The notes under the pieces were generated by a model. It was not told the DNA's origin, searched no databases, and worked only from the letters and a program-made list of their open reading frames with translations. A stretch of 64,000 nt of DNA from Actinomadura sp. K4S16 (GTDB lineage: Bacteria > Actinomycetota > Actinomycetes > Streptosporangiales > Streptosporangiaceae). Within the stretch, counting starts at the first letter, position 1. Each line of letters begins with the position of its first letter. Of the stretch, positions 18,662 through 27,351 are shown piece by piece. The DNA is taken from contig NZ_BDDE01000015.1 of NCBI RefSeq assembly GCF_008327685.1, positions 62,001 through 126,000 on the forward strand. Direction: 5' to 3'. Both the position numbers and the translations under genes were made by a program.

Positions 18662-19561
18662 TCAGTCCGCCGTGCTCGTCAGACCGGCGAACAGGTCCCG
18701 CTCGCGGCGGCCGGGGCCGACCGGGCCGAGCTCACCCGCCTGGAGGATGAAGTACTCGGTGCCGAACGCCTGCTGCCCCAGGTTGTTCGAGAGCGCGAAG
18801 AACGGCCCGACCTGCTCGGGCGCGACCGTGATCTGGGTGTGGTGGGCGCGCAGCGCGGCCAGCTTGGCGGGCAGGTGGGCGCGGGCGTCCACGACCGTGG
18901 TGACCTCCCCGTCCGGGACGCCGGAACCGAGCTCCTCCAGCCCCGCGACGCGGGCGAAGGGCAGCCGGGCCTCGCGCATCACCGCGATCGCGCGGGCGAG
19001 GACCGTCCGCGGGGTGGCGTAGGCGTAGACCTTGGCCGCCCGCCACGGCTCGGCGCCGTCCTCGTGGGACGGGTCGGCGGCCAGCTCGAACGCCCGCCAC
19101 GTGACGCGGTGCGCCTGGATGTGGTCGGGATGGCCGTAGTTGCCGCGCTCGTCATAGGTGACGATCACCTGCGGGCGGACCTCCCGGATGACGCTCACGA
19201 GGTCCAGCGCGGCGGTCGTGACGTCCGCCTGCCAGAAGCAGCGCGGGTCGTCGTTCGTGGGTGCGCCCATCATGCCGGAGTCGCGCCAGCGACCGGGACC
19301 GCCGAGGAAGCGGTGGTCGCGGACGCCGAGCGCCTGGCAGGCCGCGGCGAGCTCGCCGATCCGGTACTCGCCGAGGGCGTCCTCCTTGTCGGAGGCCAGG
19401 TGGCGAAGCTCCTCGGGGATGACTTCGCCCTCCTCGCCCAGCGTGCAGGTGACGAGGCAGACGTGGGCGCCCTCGGCGGCGTATTTGGCCATGCTCGCCC
19501 CGGTTCCGATGGACTCGTCGTCCGGATGGGCGTGGACGAACAGGATCCGCGGCTCCTTCAT
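18662..19561 (-). CDS. mshB: N-acetyl-1-D-myo-inositol-2-amino-2-deoxy-alpha-D-glucopyranoside deacetylase
   Basis: 299 residues. Zinc-dependent LmbE/PIG-L deacetylase, the second step of mycothiol biosynthesis, which removes acetate from GlcNAc-inositol. The zinc motif VHAHPDDESIG has H12, D15 and E16; the third ligand is in GNYGHPDHIQAH. Other MshB markers are TCTLGEEGEVIP and FLGGPGRWRDSGMMG, which separate it from the paralogue Mca. It is followed by a small membrane gene. Mycothiol genes are restricted to actinobacteria and support the taxonomic placement. Confidence 0.94.
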   Translation of the reverse strand: MKEPRILFVHAHPDDESIGTGASMAKYAAEGAHVCLVTCTLGEEGEVIPEELRHLASDKEDALGEYRIGELAAACQALGVRDHRFLGGPGRWRDSGMMGAPTNDDPRCFWQADVTTAALDLVSVIREVRPQVIVTYDERGNYGHPDHIQAHRVTWRAFELAADPSHEDGAEPWRAAKVYAYATPRTVLARAIAVMREARLPFARVAGLEELGSGVPDGEVTTVVDARAHLPAKLAALRAHHTQITVAPEQVGPFFALSNNLGQQAFGTEYFILQAGELGPVGPGRRERDLFAGLTSTAD

Positions 19562-19644
19562 AGTCCCCGAGCCTACTCAGGGCCCGGCACGGCGGCGATG
19601 ACCGCCCTGCCCCGCACATCCCGGAGGGTCGCCGCGGGGCCGGG

Positions 19645-21123
19645 TCAGCCGCCTCCGCCGGTGCCGCCGCCGGTGCCGCCCGCTCCCGTGCCGGTGCCGT
19701 CACCGCCGCCTCCGCCGGCGCCGCCACCGCCTCCACCGGTGCCCCCGGTGGGGGAGGTGGGCGTGGTGGTCGGCGTGTCGCTGGTCGGCGTCTCGGTGGG
19801 GGTCTCGCTGGTCGGCGTCTCCGACGGCGGCTCGGACGTCCGCGGCGGCGGCGTGTTCTCACGCGTCTTGGTACGGGTCGGCGTGGGCGCCTCGGGCTCC
19901 TCGGACGTCGGCGACTCCGAGACCGACCCGGAGTCGGTGACGGCCGGGGTGGGCGTGCCGCCGCTGTCGTCCTTGTTGCCCTGGGTCGCCATGAACAGCC
20001 CCACGACCAGGGCCAGCACGGCGATCGCCGCGATCGCTCCGAAGATCGGCCACTTGGACTTGCGCTCGGGCTCCCAGTCGTTGTAGCCGCCGCGGGGCGC
20101 CCCGGTCGGGGGGCCGCCCGCAGGCGGGAGGGTGCCGGTGTAGTCGCGCGGCGCGACGCCGGGCGCCCCGCGGCCCGGGTGGGTGGCGCCGCCCGCCATC
20201 ATCCCCGCGCCGGCGAGGCCGCCCGCGGCGAGCGTCGACCCCTCCGCGAGCATCGTGGTGGCCTGGGCCGGGTCGTCCATACGGGTCTGCCCGGCGCCCG
20301 GGATGACGCCGGGGCCGCCTCCCGGGCCGCTGCCGATCAGCGCCATCATGATCTGCTGGGCGGTCGGCCGCCGCTCGGGCTCCTTGGCCAGGCAGGCGGC
20401 GATCAGCTGGTGCAGGTCGGCGGGCACGCCGTCCAGCGACGGCGGCTCGTGCATCACCCGGTTGATCACCGCGACCACGGTGTCGTCGCCGAACGGCGGG
20501 TGCCCGGTCGCGGCGAACACCATCGTGGTGGCCCAGGCCCACACGTCCACGGCCTCGGTGAGCGTCGCGCCCGCCACCTGCTCGGGCGCCATGTAGGACG
20601 GGGTGCCGATCGCCTTGGTCGCGTTGGTCTGCCCGGTGTCGAGGGCCCGCGCGATGCCGAAGTCGATGACGCGGGGCCCGTCCGGGGCCATGATCACGTT
20701 GTGCGGCTTGAAGTCGCGGTGCACGATCCCGGCCTGGTGGATCGCCACCAGCGCGGTCGCGGTGCCGATCGCCAGCCGGTCCAGCGGCGCCCCGCTGATC
20801 GGGCCGGTCTCGGTGACCTGCTTGTACAGCGACGGCCCCGGCACGTACTCGCTCGCGATGTAGGGCTGGTCGCCCGCGACGTCGGCCTCCAGGACCTGCG
20901 CGGTGCAGAACCGGGCGACCTGCTTGGCCGCCTGCGCCTCCCGGACGAACCGGTTGCGGGCCATGGTGTCGCCGGCCAGGTCGGCCCGCAGGAGCTTGAT
21001 CGCAGCGCGGTTCCCGGAGGCGTCGACCCCGCCGTAGACGACGCCCTGGCCGCCCTCACCGAGCCTTTCGACGATCTCGTAGGAACCGAGCCGCCGGGGG
21101 TCTCCCGGCTGCAGCTCAGGCAT
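19645..21123 (-). CDS. Membrane Ser/Thr protein kinase with low-complexity extracellular tail
   Basis: 492 residues from the ATG at 21123. The kinase domain (about 14-270) has the glycine loop GEGGQGVVYGG, the lysine in AAIKLL, HRDFKPHNVI (with F replacing the usual L or V after HRD), and DFGIARALD. One membrane segment (about 360-382, FGAIAAIAVLALVVGLFMAT) leads to an extracellular tail of about 110 residues rich in Ser/Thr/Pro and finally Gly (TGGTGGGGGG-type). No sensor domain is visible, so the tail may act as a cell-wall spacer. Divergent from an S9 peptidase gene. Confidence 0.9.
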   Translation of the reverse strand: MPELQPGDPRRLGSYEIVERLGEGGQGVVYGGVDASGNRAAIKLLRADLAGDTMARNRFVREAQAAKQVARFCTAQVLEADVAGDQPYIASEYVPGPSLYKQVTETGPISGAPLDRLAIGTATALVAIHQAGIVHRDFKPHNVIMAPDGPRVIDFGIARALDTGQTNATKAIGTPSYMAPEQVAGATLTEAVDVWAWATTMVFAATGHPPFGDDTVVAVINRVMHEPPSLDGVPADLHQLIAACLAKEPERRPTAQQIMMALIGSGPGGGPGVIPGAGQTRMDDPAQATTMLAEGSTLAAGGLAGAGMMAGGATHPGRGAPGVAPRDYTGTLPPAGGPPTGAPRGGYNDWEPERKSKWPIFGAIAAIAVLALVVGLFMATQGNKDDSGGTPTPAVTDSGSVSESPTSEEPEAPTPTRTKTRENTPPPRTSEPPSETPTSETPTETPTSDTPTTTPTSPTGGTGGGGGGAGGGGGDGTGTGAGGTGGGTGGGG

Positions 21124-21294
21124 TGACCACTCCTCAGCCCGCGACGATGAAAGTGCTTGGGGAAGCTTTGAGCTTACGCGAGGGCGGACACGGGCACGGG
21201 ACATTCCCGTCCGCTACGCGACGACCCGTGATCATAGGGGGCAGGAGGCCGCCGTGCGCCGTACTTCCGCACCGCCCTGGCAGACTCGGATGCC

Positions 21295-23379
21295 ATGAGC
21301 ATCAGCTATCCGCGGCAGAGCACCCGCACGCGACGGTTCAGCCTCGGCGTCCCGCGCGCCTTCCAGATCGCGCCGGACGGGTCGCGCGTCGTCTTCCTGC
21401 GCACCCGGGCGGGCGACGACCCGGTGACCTGCCTGTGGACGCTGGACACCGCCACCGGCGAGGAGGAGTGCGTCGCCGACCCGGCCGCGCTGGACGTCCC
21501 CGGCGAGGAGAACCTGCCCGCCGAGGAGCGGGCCCGGCGCGAGCGCGCCCGCGAGCAGGCGGGCGGCATCGTCGGGTACGCGACCGACCGCGCCGTGGAG
21601 CAGGCCGTCTTCACCCTGGGCGGCCGCCTCTACGCCGTCGACCTCGACACCGCGCTCGTCCGGGAGCTGCCCGCCCGGGCGCCCGTCTTCGACCCGCGCC
21701 CCGACCCGGCGGGCCGCCGCGTCGCGTACGTGTCGGGCCGCACGCCGCGGATCATCGAGATGGACGGCGGCGACGACCGCGCGCTCGTCGAGCCCGAGTC
21801 CGACCAGGTCTCCTACGGTCTCGCCGAGTTCGTCGCGGCGGAGGAGATGGGCCGGATGCGCGGCCACTGGTGGTCCCCCGACGGGGGGACCCTGCTGGTC
21901 GCGCGGGTGGACGAGACGCCCGTGCAGCGCTGGCACATCGCCGACCCCGCCAACCCGGACCGGCCGCCGTCCGAGATCGCCTACCCGGCGGCGGGCACGC
22001 CGAACGCCATGGTGTCCCTGGTGCTGCTGAAGGTGGACGGCGGGCGGCTCGCGGTCGCCTGGGACCGCGGCATGTTCCCCTACCTCGTGACCGCCGTGTG
22101 GGACCGGCACGGCCTGCTGATCGTCGTGCAGCCGCGCGACCAGCGCTCCCAGCGGGTGCTGAAGGTCGATCCGACCAACGGCGAGACGTCGCTGCTGCAC
22201 ACCGAGCACGACCCCGTCTGGACGGAGATCATCCCCGGTCTGCCCGTCCGGACGCACGGCGGCGCCCTCGTCTGGGCCACCGAGGACGCCGGGACCGACA
22301 CCCGCCGCATCACCGTCGCCGGCGAGCCCGTCACGCCCGCCGGCCTTCAGCTGCGCTCCGTCCTCGGCGTGGACGGCGAGTCGATCCTGTTCACCGCCTC
22401 GGAGGAGCCCACCGAGGTGCACCTCTACTCCTACGAGGGCGGCGAGGTGACCCGGCTGACCGAGGGGCAGGGCGTCTTCTCCGGCACCCGCTCGGGCGGC
22501 GTCACCGTGGTCACGGGCGCGCGGCTCGACCGCCCCGGCTCGGAGGCCGAGGTGCGCACCGCGTCCGCGGTCCACCCCGTCGTCTCGTTCGCCGAGACCC
22601 CGATGATCACGCCGCGGGTGGAGCTGCTGCGCGCCGGGGACCGCGAGCTGCGCACCGCCGTGCTGCTGCCCACCGGGTGGGAGCCGGACCACGGCCGCCT
22701 GCCCGTCCTGATGGACCCCTACGGCGGGCCGCACGCCCAGCGCGTCCTCGCCGTCCAGCGCATGTACTGCGAGGCGCAGTGGCTCGCCGACCAGGGCTTC
22801 GCCGTCGTGATCGCGGACGGGCGCGGCACCCCGGCCCGCGGCCCCGCCTGGGAGCGCGCGGTGCGCGGCGACTTCGTCGAGCCCGTCATGGAGGACCAGA
22901 TCAGCGCGCTGATCGAGGCCGCCCGCAAGCACCCCGCCGCGCTCGACCTCGACCGCGTCGGCATCCGCGGCTGGTCGTTCGGCGGCTGGCTCGCGGCCCT
23001 CGCGGTCCTGTACCGCCCGGACGTCTTCCACGCCGGCGTCGCCGGCGCCCCGGTCACCGACTGGCGCCTGTACGACACCCACTACACCGAGCGGTACCTG
23101 GGCCACCCCGACGAGGAGCCGGAGAACTACTCCGCCAACTCCCTGCTCGACCGGGCCCCGGACCTGAAGCGCCCGCTGATGATCATCCACGGCCTGGCGG
23201 ACGACAACGTGGTGGCCGCGCACACCCTGCGCCTGTCGTCGGCGCTACTGGCGGCCGGACGCCCCCACACCGTCCTCCCCCTCTCGGGCGTCACCCACAT
23301 GACCCCGCAAGAGGTGGTCGCCGAGAACCTCCTCCACATCCAGGTCTCCTTCCTAAAGGAGTCCCTGGCGGGCCAATGA
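21295..23379 (+). CDS. S9 family prolyl oligopeptidase (DPP IV-like)
   Basis: 694 residues. An N-terminal beta-propeller of the DPP IV type (about 40-420; VSYGLAEFVAAEEMGRMRG carries the Glu pair that binds the substrate amino terminus) is followed by an alpha/beta hydrolase domain. The catalytic triad is visible: S561 in GWSFGGW, the Asp in HGLADDNVV (636/637), and H668 in GVTHMTP. Likely removes dipeptides from proteins with proline or alanine at position 2. No signal peptide, so cytoplasmic. The closing hairpin-rich segment (23434-23574) separates it from the convergent ABC operon. Confidence 0.92.
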   Translation: MSISYPRQSTRTRRFSLGVPRAFQIAPDGSRVVFLRTRAGDDPVTCLWTLDTATGEEECVADPAALDVPGEENLPAEERARRERAREQAGGIVGYATDRAVEQAVFTLGGRLYAVDLDTALVRELPARAPVFDPRPDPAGRRVAYVSGRTPRIIEMDGGDDRALVEPESDQVSYGLAEFVAAEEMGRMRGHWWSPDGGTLLVARVDETPVQRWHIADPANPDRPPSEIAYPAAGTPNAMVSLVLLKVDGGRLAVAWDRGMFPYLVTAVWDRHGLLIVVQPRDQRSQRVLKVDPTNGETSLLHTEHDPVWTEIIPGLPVRTHGGALVWATEDAGTDTRRITVAGEPVTPAGLQLRSVLGVDGESILFTASEEPTEVHLYSYEGGEVTRLTEGQGVFSGTRSGGVTVVTGARLDRPGSEAEVRTASAVHPVVSFAETPMITPRVELLRAGDRELRTAVLLPTGWEPDHGRLPVLMDPYGGPHAQRVLAVQRMYCEAQWLADQGFAVVIADGRGTPARGPAWERAVRGDFVEPVMEDQISALIEAARKHPAALDLDRVGIRGWSFGGWLAALAVLYRPDVFHAGVAGAPVTDWRLYDTHYTERYLGHPDEEPENYSANSLLDRAPDLKRPLMIIHGLADDNVVAAHTLRLSSALLAAGRPHTVLPLSGVTHMTPQEVVAENLLHIQVSFLKESLAGQ

Positions 23380-23433
23380 CCGGCGAGCGCCGACCTCAGC
23401 CCCCACAGCAACCAGGCAACAACCTGAATGGTT

Positions 23434-23574
23434 GCGATCGCGTCCGAAGGCAGGTTCGAGCGAAGCGAGAACCTGATCGCGCAGCGAGCCGCAAGGCGAG
23501 ACGGAGCGATGCCAGCGATCGCCCGCCTTTCTCGACGATGGAGGGCCGCCAGGCCCGAAGGAGGAGAGAAAGGC
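23434..23574. repeat. Nested inverted repeats between convergent genes (REP-like)
   Basis: Two copies of GCGATCGC (23434-23441, 23515-23522) flank a GCGA-rich stretch with an inner hairpin CAGGTTC/GAACCTG. Next to it GCCTTTCTC (23525-23533) pairs with GAGAAAGGC (23566-23574) around a GGGCC/GGCCC hairpin. The second structure touches the ABC gene stop codon and probably ends both convergent units. The first half looks like a REP-type palindromic element; other copies cannot be checked here. Confidence 0.5.
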
Positions 23575-25298
23575 TAGCTCCGCCAGGAGCTCCAAAGCGC
23601 AGCGTAGGAGCCCTGGGCGGCCAGGAGGGCGTCGTGGGTGCCCAGTTCGGTGATGCGGCCGTCCTCCACCACGGCCACGCGGTCGGCGTCGTGGGCGGTG
23701 TGGAGGCGGTGCGCGATGGCGACGACGGTGCGGCCGTCCAGGACGGCGGCGAGCGAGCGTTCCAGGCGGCGGGCGGCGCGCGGGTCGAGCAGCGACGTCG
23801 CCTCGTCCAGGACGAGCGTGTGCGGGTCGGCGAGGACGAGCCGGGCCAGGGCGAGCTGCTGCGCCTGGGCGGGCGACAGGGTCTCGCCGCCCGAGCCGAC
23901 GGCGGTGTCGAGGGCGGGGCCGTCCCAATCGACGGCTTCGAGGACCTCGCGGATGTCGTCGTCGGTGGCGTCCGGGCGGGCCATCACGAGGTTCTCGCGG
24001 AGGGTGCCGCGGAACACGTGGTGCTCCTGGGTGACCAGCGCGACATGGCCGCGCAGGTCGTCCAGGGGCAGCTCGACCAGGGGGACGCCGCCGTCCGCGC
24101 CGACGGTGACGGCGCCCGCGCGCGGGCCGTCGACGCCGGCGAGCAGGCGGCCGAGCGTCGACTTGCCCGCGCCGCTGGGCCCGACCATCGCGAGCCGTTC
24201 GCCCGGCCGCAGGTCGAGGTCCACGCCGTGCAGGACGTCGTGGCCGGGCCGGTAGGAGTAGTGGACGTCGCGCGCCGTGATCCGCTCGCCGGCGGGCCGC
24301 CTGTCGCCGGGCGCGCGGTCGGGCGGGACGGTGCCCACGCCGAGCAGCCGGGCCAGGGAGGCGCCGCCGAGCTGCAACTCGTCCAGCCAGGACATGAGCG
24401 CGTCGACCGGTTCGATGAGCTGCTGGGCGTACAGGGTCGCGGTGGTCACCTGCGCGAGCGTCGCCATGCCGTTCATGTAGAGCAGGCCGCCGACGAGCAG
24501 CGTCGACACGACGGGCAGGACGAAGCTCATCTCCATCACCGGGAACAGCACCGTGCGCAGGCGCAGCGTGTACCGCTCCACCTTGTAGGACGCCGCGATG
24601 TCGGCGTCGCCGCGCTCGTGCCGCCGCTCGGCGAGGCCGAGGGCCTCCACGGTCCGGGCGCCCTGGACGGTCTCGGCCAGCCCGTCGCCGATGCGCGCCC
24701 AGGCCGCGTTCTCGCGCAGGTAGCCCTCGTGGGCGCGGGGCAGGTACCAGCGCATCACCGCGACCAGCAGCGGCACGGCGACCAGCGCGGGCAGCGCGAC
24801 CAGCGGGCCGTTCAGCATCAGCGCGGCGACGGTGAGCCCGCCCACGACGACGGCGACGAGCGTCTCCGGCATCGCGTACCGGACGGAGGTGCTCAGCGTG
24901 TCCACGTCGCGGGACGCGCGGGTGACCAGGTCGCCGGTCCCCGCGCGCTCGACCGTGGACAGCGGCAGCGCCAAGACGCGGTCGACGAACTCCTCCCGCA
25001 GCTCGGCCAGCACCCGCTCGCCCAGCTTCGCCGACGCCAGGTAGGCGTACCGGATCAGCACGCCCTGGAGGATCACGAACCCGGCGATGGCGAGGCCGGT
25101 GGTGTCGATGTCGGCGCGGCCGTCGCGGACGTCCTCGACCAGCGCGCCGAGCAGCCGCGGCGTGACGAGCCCGGTGGCGGCGGCCAGCGCGTGCAGGCCC
25201 AGCACCGCGGCGAGGTCGCGGGGATGCCGGAGCACGAGGCGCCGGGCATAGGCCCGCACCTGCGCGGGTGTCGCGACCGGCAGGATCTGGTTGCTCAC
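23574..25298 (-). CDS. ABC exporter half, ATPase-competent subunit
   Basis: 574 residues. An N-terminal six-helix exporter domain (about 20-310) is fused to an ATPase domain. Walker A is GPSGAGKST and Walker B is TLVLDEATSLLD, both intact, but the signature is LSPAQAQQ instead of LSGGQ. The GTG start at 25298 overlaps the upstream gene stop by 4 bases, so the pair is translationally coupled. With the partner it should form a heterodimeric exporter with one competent ATP site. Substrate unknown; multidrug, lipid or peptide export are all possible. Confidence 0.9.
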   Translation of the reverse strand: MSNQILPVATPAQVRAYARRLVLRHPRDLAAVLGLHALAAATGLVTPRLLGALVEDVRDGRADIDTTGLAIAGFVILQGVLIRYAYLASAKLGERVLAELREEFVDRVLALPLSTVERAGTGDLVTRASRDVDTLSTSVRYAMPETLVAVVVGGLTVAALMLNGPLVALPALVAVPLLVAVMRWYLPRAHEGYLRENAAWARIGDGLAETVQGARTVEALGLAERRHERGDADIAASYKVERYTLRLRTVLFPVMEMSFVLPVVSTLLVGGLLYMNGMATLAQVTTATLYAQQLIEPVDALMSWLDELQLGGASLARLLGVGTVPPDRAPGDRRPAGERITARDVHYSYRPGHDVLHGVDLDLRPGERLAMVGPSGAGKSTLGRLLAGVDGPRAGAVTVGADGGVPLVELPLDDLRGHVALVTQEHHVFRGTLRENLVMARPDATDDDIREVLEAVDWDGPALDTAVGSGGETLSPAQAQQLALARLVLADPHTLVLDEATSLLDPRAARRLERSLAAVLDGRTVVAIAHRLHTAHDADRVAVVEDGRITELGTHDALLAAQGSYAALWSSWRS

Positions 25299-27049
25299 GT
25301 CGTCGCCCTCTCCGCCGCCTCGCCTCTGGTGACGGTCGCCGCGTAGCGCGGCTCGGCGTCCAGCAGTTCCCGGTGTGTTCCCTCCGCGACGACCACGCCG
25401 TCCCGGACGAAGGCGACGTGGTCGGCGCGGTCCAGCATCAGCGGGCTCGTCGTGCACACCACGGTGGTGCGGCCCGCGCGCGCTTCGCCGAGCCTTTCGG
25501 CGATGCGCGCCTCGGTGTGCGCGTCCACCGCACTGGTCGGCTCCACCAGGACGAGGACGTCGGGGTCGGCGGCGAGCGCCCGCGCAAGGCGGAGGCGCTG
25601 CTGCTGGCCGCCGGAGAACTCCCGCCCTGCCTCGGCCACGTGCGCGTCGAGCCCGACAGCGTCGACGACGTCCTCGGCGCAGGCCGCGCGGACCGCGGCC
25701 TGAAGCGCGGGCCCGTCGGCGTCCGGCGCGAGGGACTCCGCCAGCGGGCCGGAGAACAGCCGGTCCTCGTTGACCGCGACCAGGATCCGCTTCCGGACGT
25801 CCGCGACCGCGCGCAGCGGGACGCCGCCGAAGTCGACCTCGCCGTCGGCGTACCGGCCGAGGCGGTCGGCGATCGCCTGCGCGTCGCGCGGGCCGGCCGC
25901 CGCGACCGCGGTGACCCGGCCCGGCCGCACGACCAGCCCGGACGCGATGTCGACCAGCTCGGCGCCGGCCGGCGGCCGGGCCGTCCCGGCGGCGGGCAGC
26001 TCGGGGTCGAGCCGCAGCAGCGCGGTGACCCGGCCCGCCGCCACCAGGCCCTTGGTGATCTTGCTGGCGGCCTCGCCGAGGGTCTTCAGCGGGACGATCA
26101 GGAACACCGCGTACCCGTAGAAGGCGACCAGCTCCCCGACGCCGATCGCCCCCCGCACGGCGAACCGGGCGCCGGCCCAGGTGACCAGCGCGACCAGGAG
26201 GCCGGGCAGGAGCACCTCGGCGCCGTTCATCCGCGTCTCGGCCCGCGCGACCGCCACCCCGGCCGCGCGCACCCGCTGCGACTCGGCGCGGTAGCGGCCG
26301 GAGAACAGCGTCTCGCCGCCGATCCCGCGCAGCACCCGCAGGCCCGCGACCAGGTCGGTGGCGTGCGTGGTCAGCTCGCCGACCAGCTCGCGGTGCGCCT
26401 GCTCCCGCTCGCGGTAGGGGCGCAGCAGCGGCGCCGCGGCCACCAGGATCAGCGGGACGCCGACCAGCACGATCAGGCCGAGCGGCGGCGACGTCGTCAG
26501 CAGGAGGCCGGCCACGACGACGATCGAGACCACGGCGCCCGACCCGCGCGCGATGATGTCGAGGGCCTCCCCGATGTGCGCCACGTCGGACATGCCGACG
26601 CTCACCACCTCGCCCGCGGTCAGCCGCTTCGGCAGCGTCGAACCGAGGCGGGTGGTCTGCCGGGTGACGAGCTGGACGGTCCGGTACGCGGCGGCCAGCC
26701 AGTTGAACACGGCGAACCGGTGCCGGAGCACGCCCGTCACGGCCTGCGCGACGCCGAGGCCGAGCAGGACGGCCGCCCACGCCACGAGGGCGCGCTCGTC
26801 CCGCGCCGCGACGCCGTCGCCGATGGCGCGGCCGAGCGCGGCGGGCATCAGCGCCTGGCTGAGCATCCAGGCCACCCCGAGGAGGGCGCCCGCGGTCACG
26901 CTGCGCCACTGGGCGCGCAGCAGCGCGAGCAGGTAGCGCGCCGGGGCACGGCGGTCGGCGCGTGAGGCACTCCAGGGATCGAGGGGGTTCGCTCCCCCTC
27001 GGGTGACGTGGTCAGGGCCGCCAGGATTCTTTTCTGGCAACGGCTTCAC
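25295..27049 (-). CDS. ABC exporter half, subunit with degenerate Walker A
   Basis: 584 residues, exporter membrane domain (about 35-330) plus ATPase domain. Walker A is replaced by AAAGPRDAQA (no GK[ST]), and Walker B reads LVLVEPTSAVD, with the catalytic-region Asp-Glu pair altered. The signature SGGQQQR is intact. This is the mirror image of the partner at 23574: this subunit gives the signature, the partner gives Walker A and B, so one composite site is functional and the other is dead. The GTG start at 27049 lacks a clear ribosome site and could be later. Confidence 0.88.
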   Translation of the reverse strand: MKPLPEKNPGGPDHVTRGGANPLDPWSASRADRRAPARYLLALLRAQWRSVTAGALLGVAWMLSQALMPAALGRAIGDGVAARDERALVAWAAVLLGLGVAQAVTGVLRHRFAVFNWLAAAYRTVQLVTRQTTRLGSTLPKRLTAGEVVSVGMSDVAHIGEALDIIARGSGAVVSIVVVAGLLLTTSPPLGLIVLVGVPLILVAAAPLLRPYREREQAHRELVGELTTHATDLVAGLRVLRGIGGETLFSGRYRAESQRVRAAGVAVARAETRMNGAEVLLPGLLVALVTWAGARFAVRGAIGVGELVAFYGYAVFLIVPLKTLGEAASKITKGLVAAGRVTALLRLDPELPAAGTARPPAGAELVDIASGLVVRPGRVTAVAAAGPRDAQAIADRLGRYADGEVDFGGVPLRAVADVRKRILVAVNEDRLFSGPLAESLAPDADGPALQAAVRAACAEDVVDAVGLDAHVAEAGREFSGGQQQRLRLARALAADPDVLVLVEPTSAVDAHTEARIAERLGEARAGRTTVVCTTSPLMLDRADHVAFVRDGVVVAEGTHRELLDAEPRYAATVTRGEAAERATT

Positions 27050-27351
27050 GCGACGAAGGCTATGCAGCGCGACCCTTGTCGCACGACTGGTTTTTCAGCA
27101 GGACGAACAGGTTTCGGACGGTCCGGAAACCCTCGCGAAGCCGGGCTCGGGGGATGCGCCCGGCCGCGGTGACACGCTAAAGTCGTCACCGTACGGAGCG
27201 ATGCTTCCTCCGCTCCATGAGCCGGGACCCTGGCGGCTAGGCCCATGCCGCTGCCCCGGCGCGGCCCGTACCGCTCCTGCGGCCGCAGGAACAGGCGGGA
27301 CGACCCGGCCGTTGCCAGTGCCGTCGCCAGCCCGACAGTCCGGAATGACCT
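27050..27351. other. Divergent intergenic region, 302 bases
   Basis: Lies between the ABC exporter operon (minus) and the response-regulator phosphatase (plus). It holds a near-perfect hairpin at 27110-27131 (GGTTTCGGAC against GTCCGGAAACC, one bulge). No small gene or RNA was recognised; promoters for both sides must lie here but no clear -10/-35 pair was seen. Confidence 0.4.

Noticed and set aside
19645..19860. Glycine-rich end of the kinase as a separate collagen-like gene
   Set aside because: It is in frame with the kinase and follows its membrane segment; no separate start or ribosome site.
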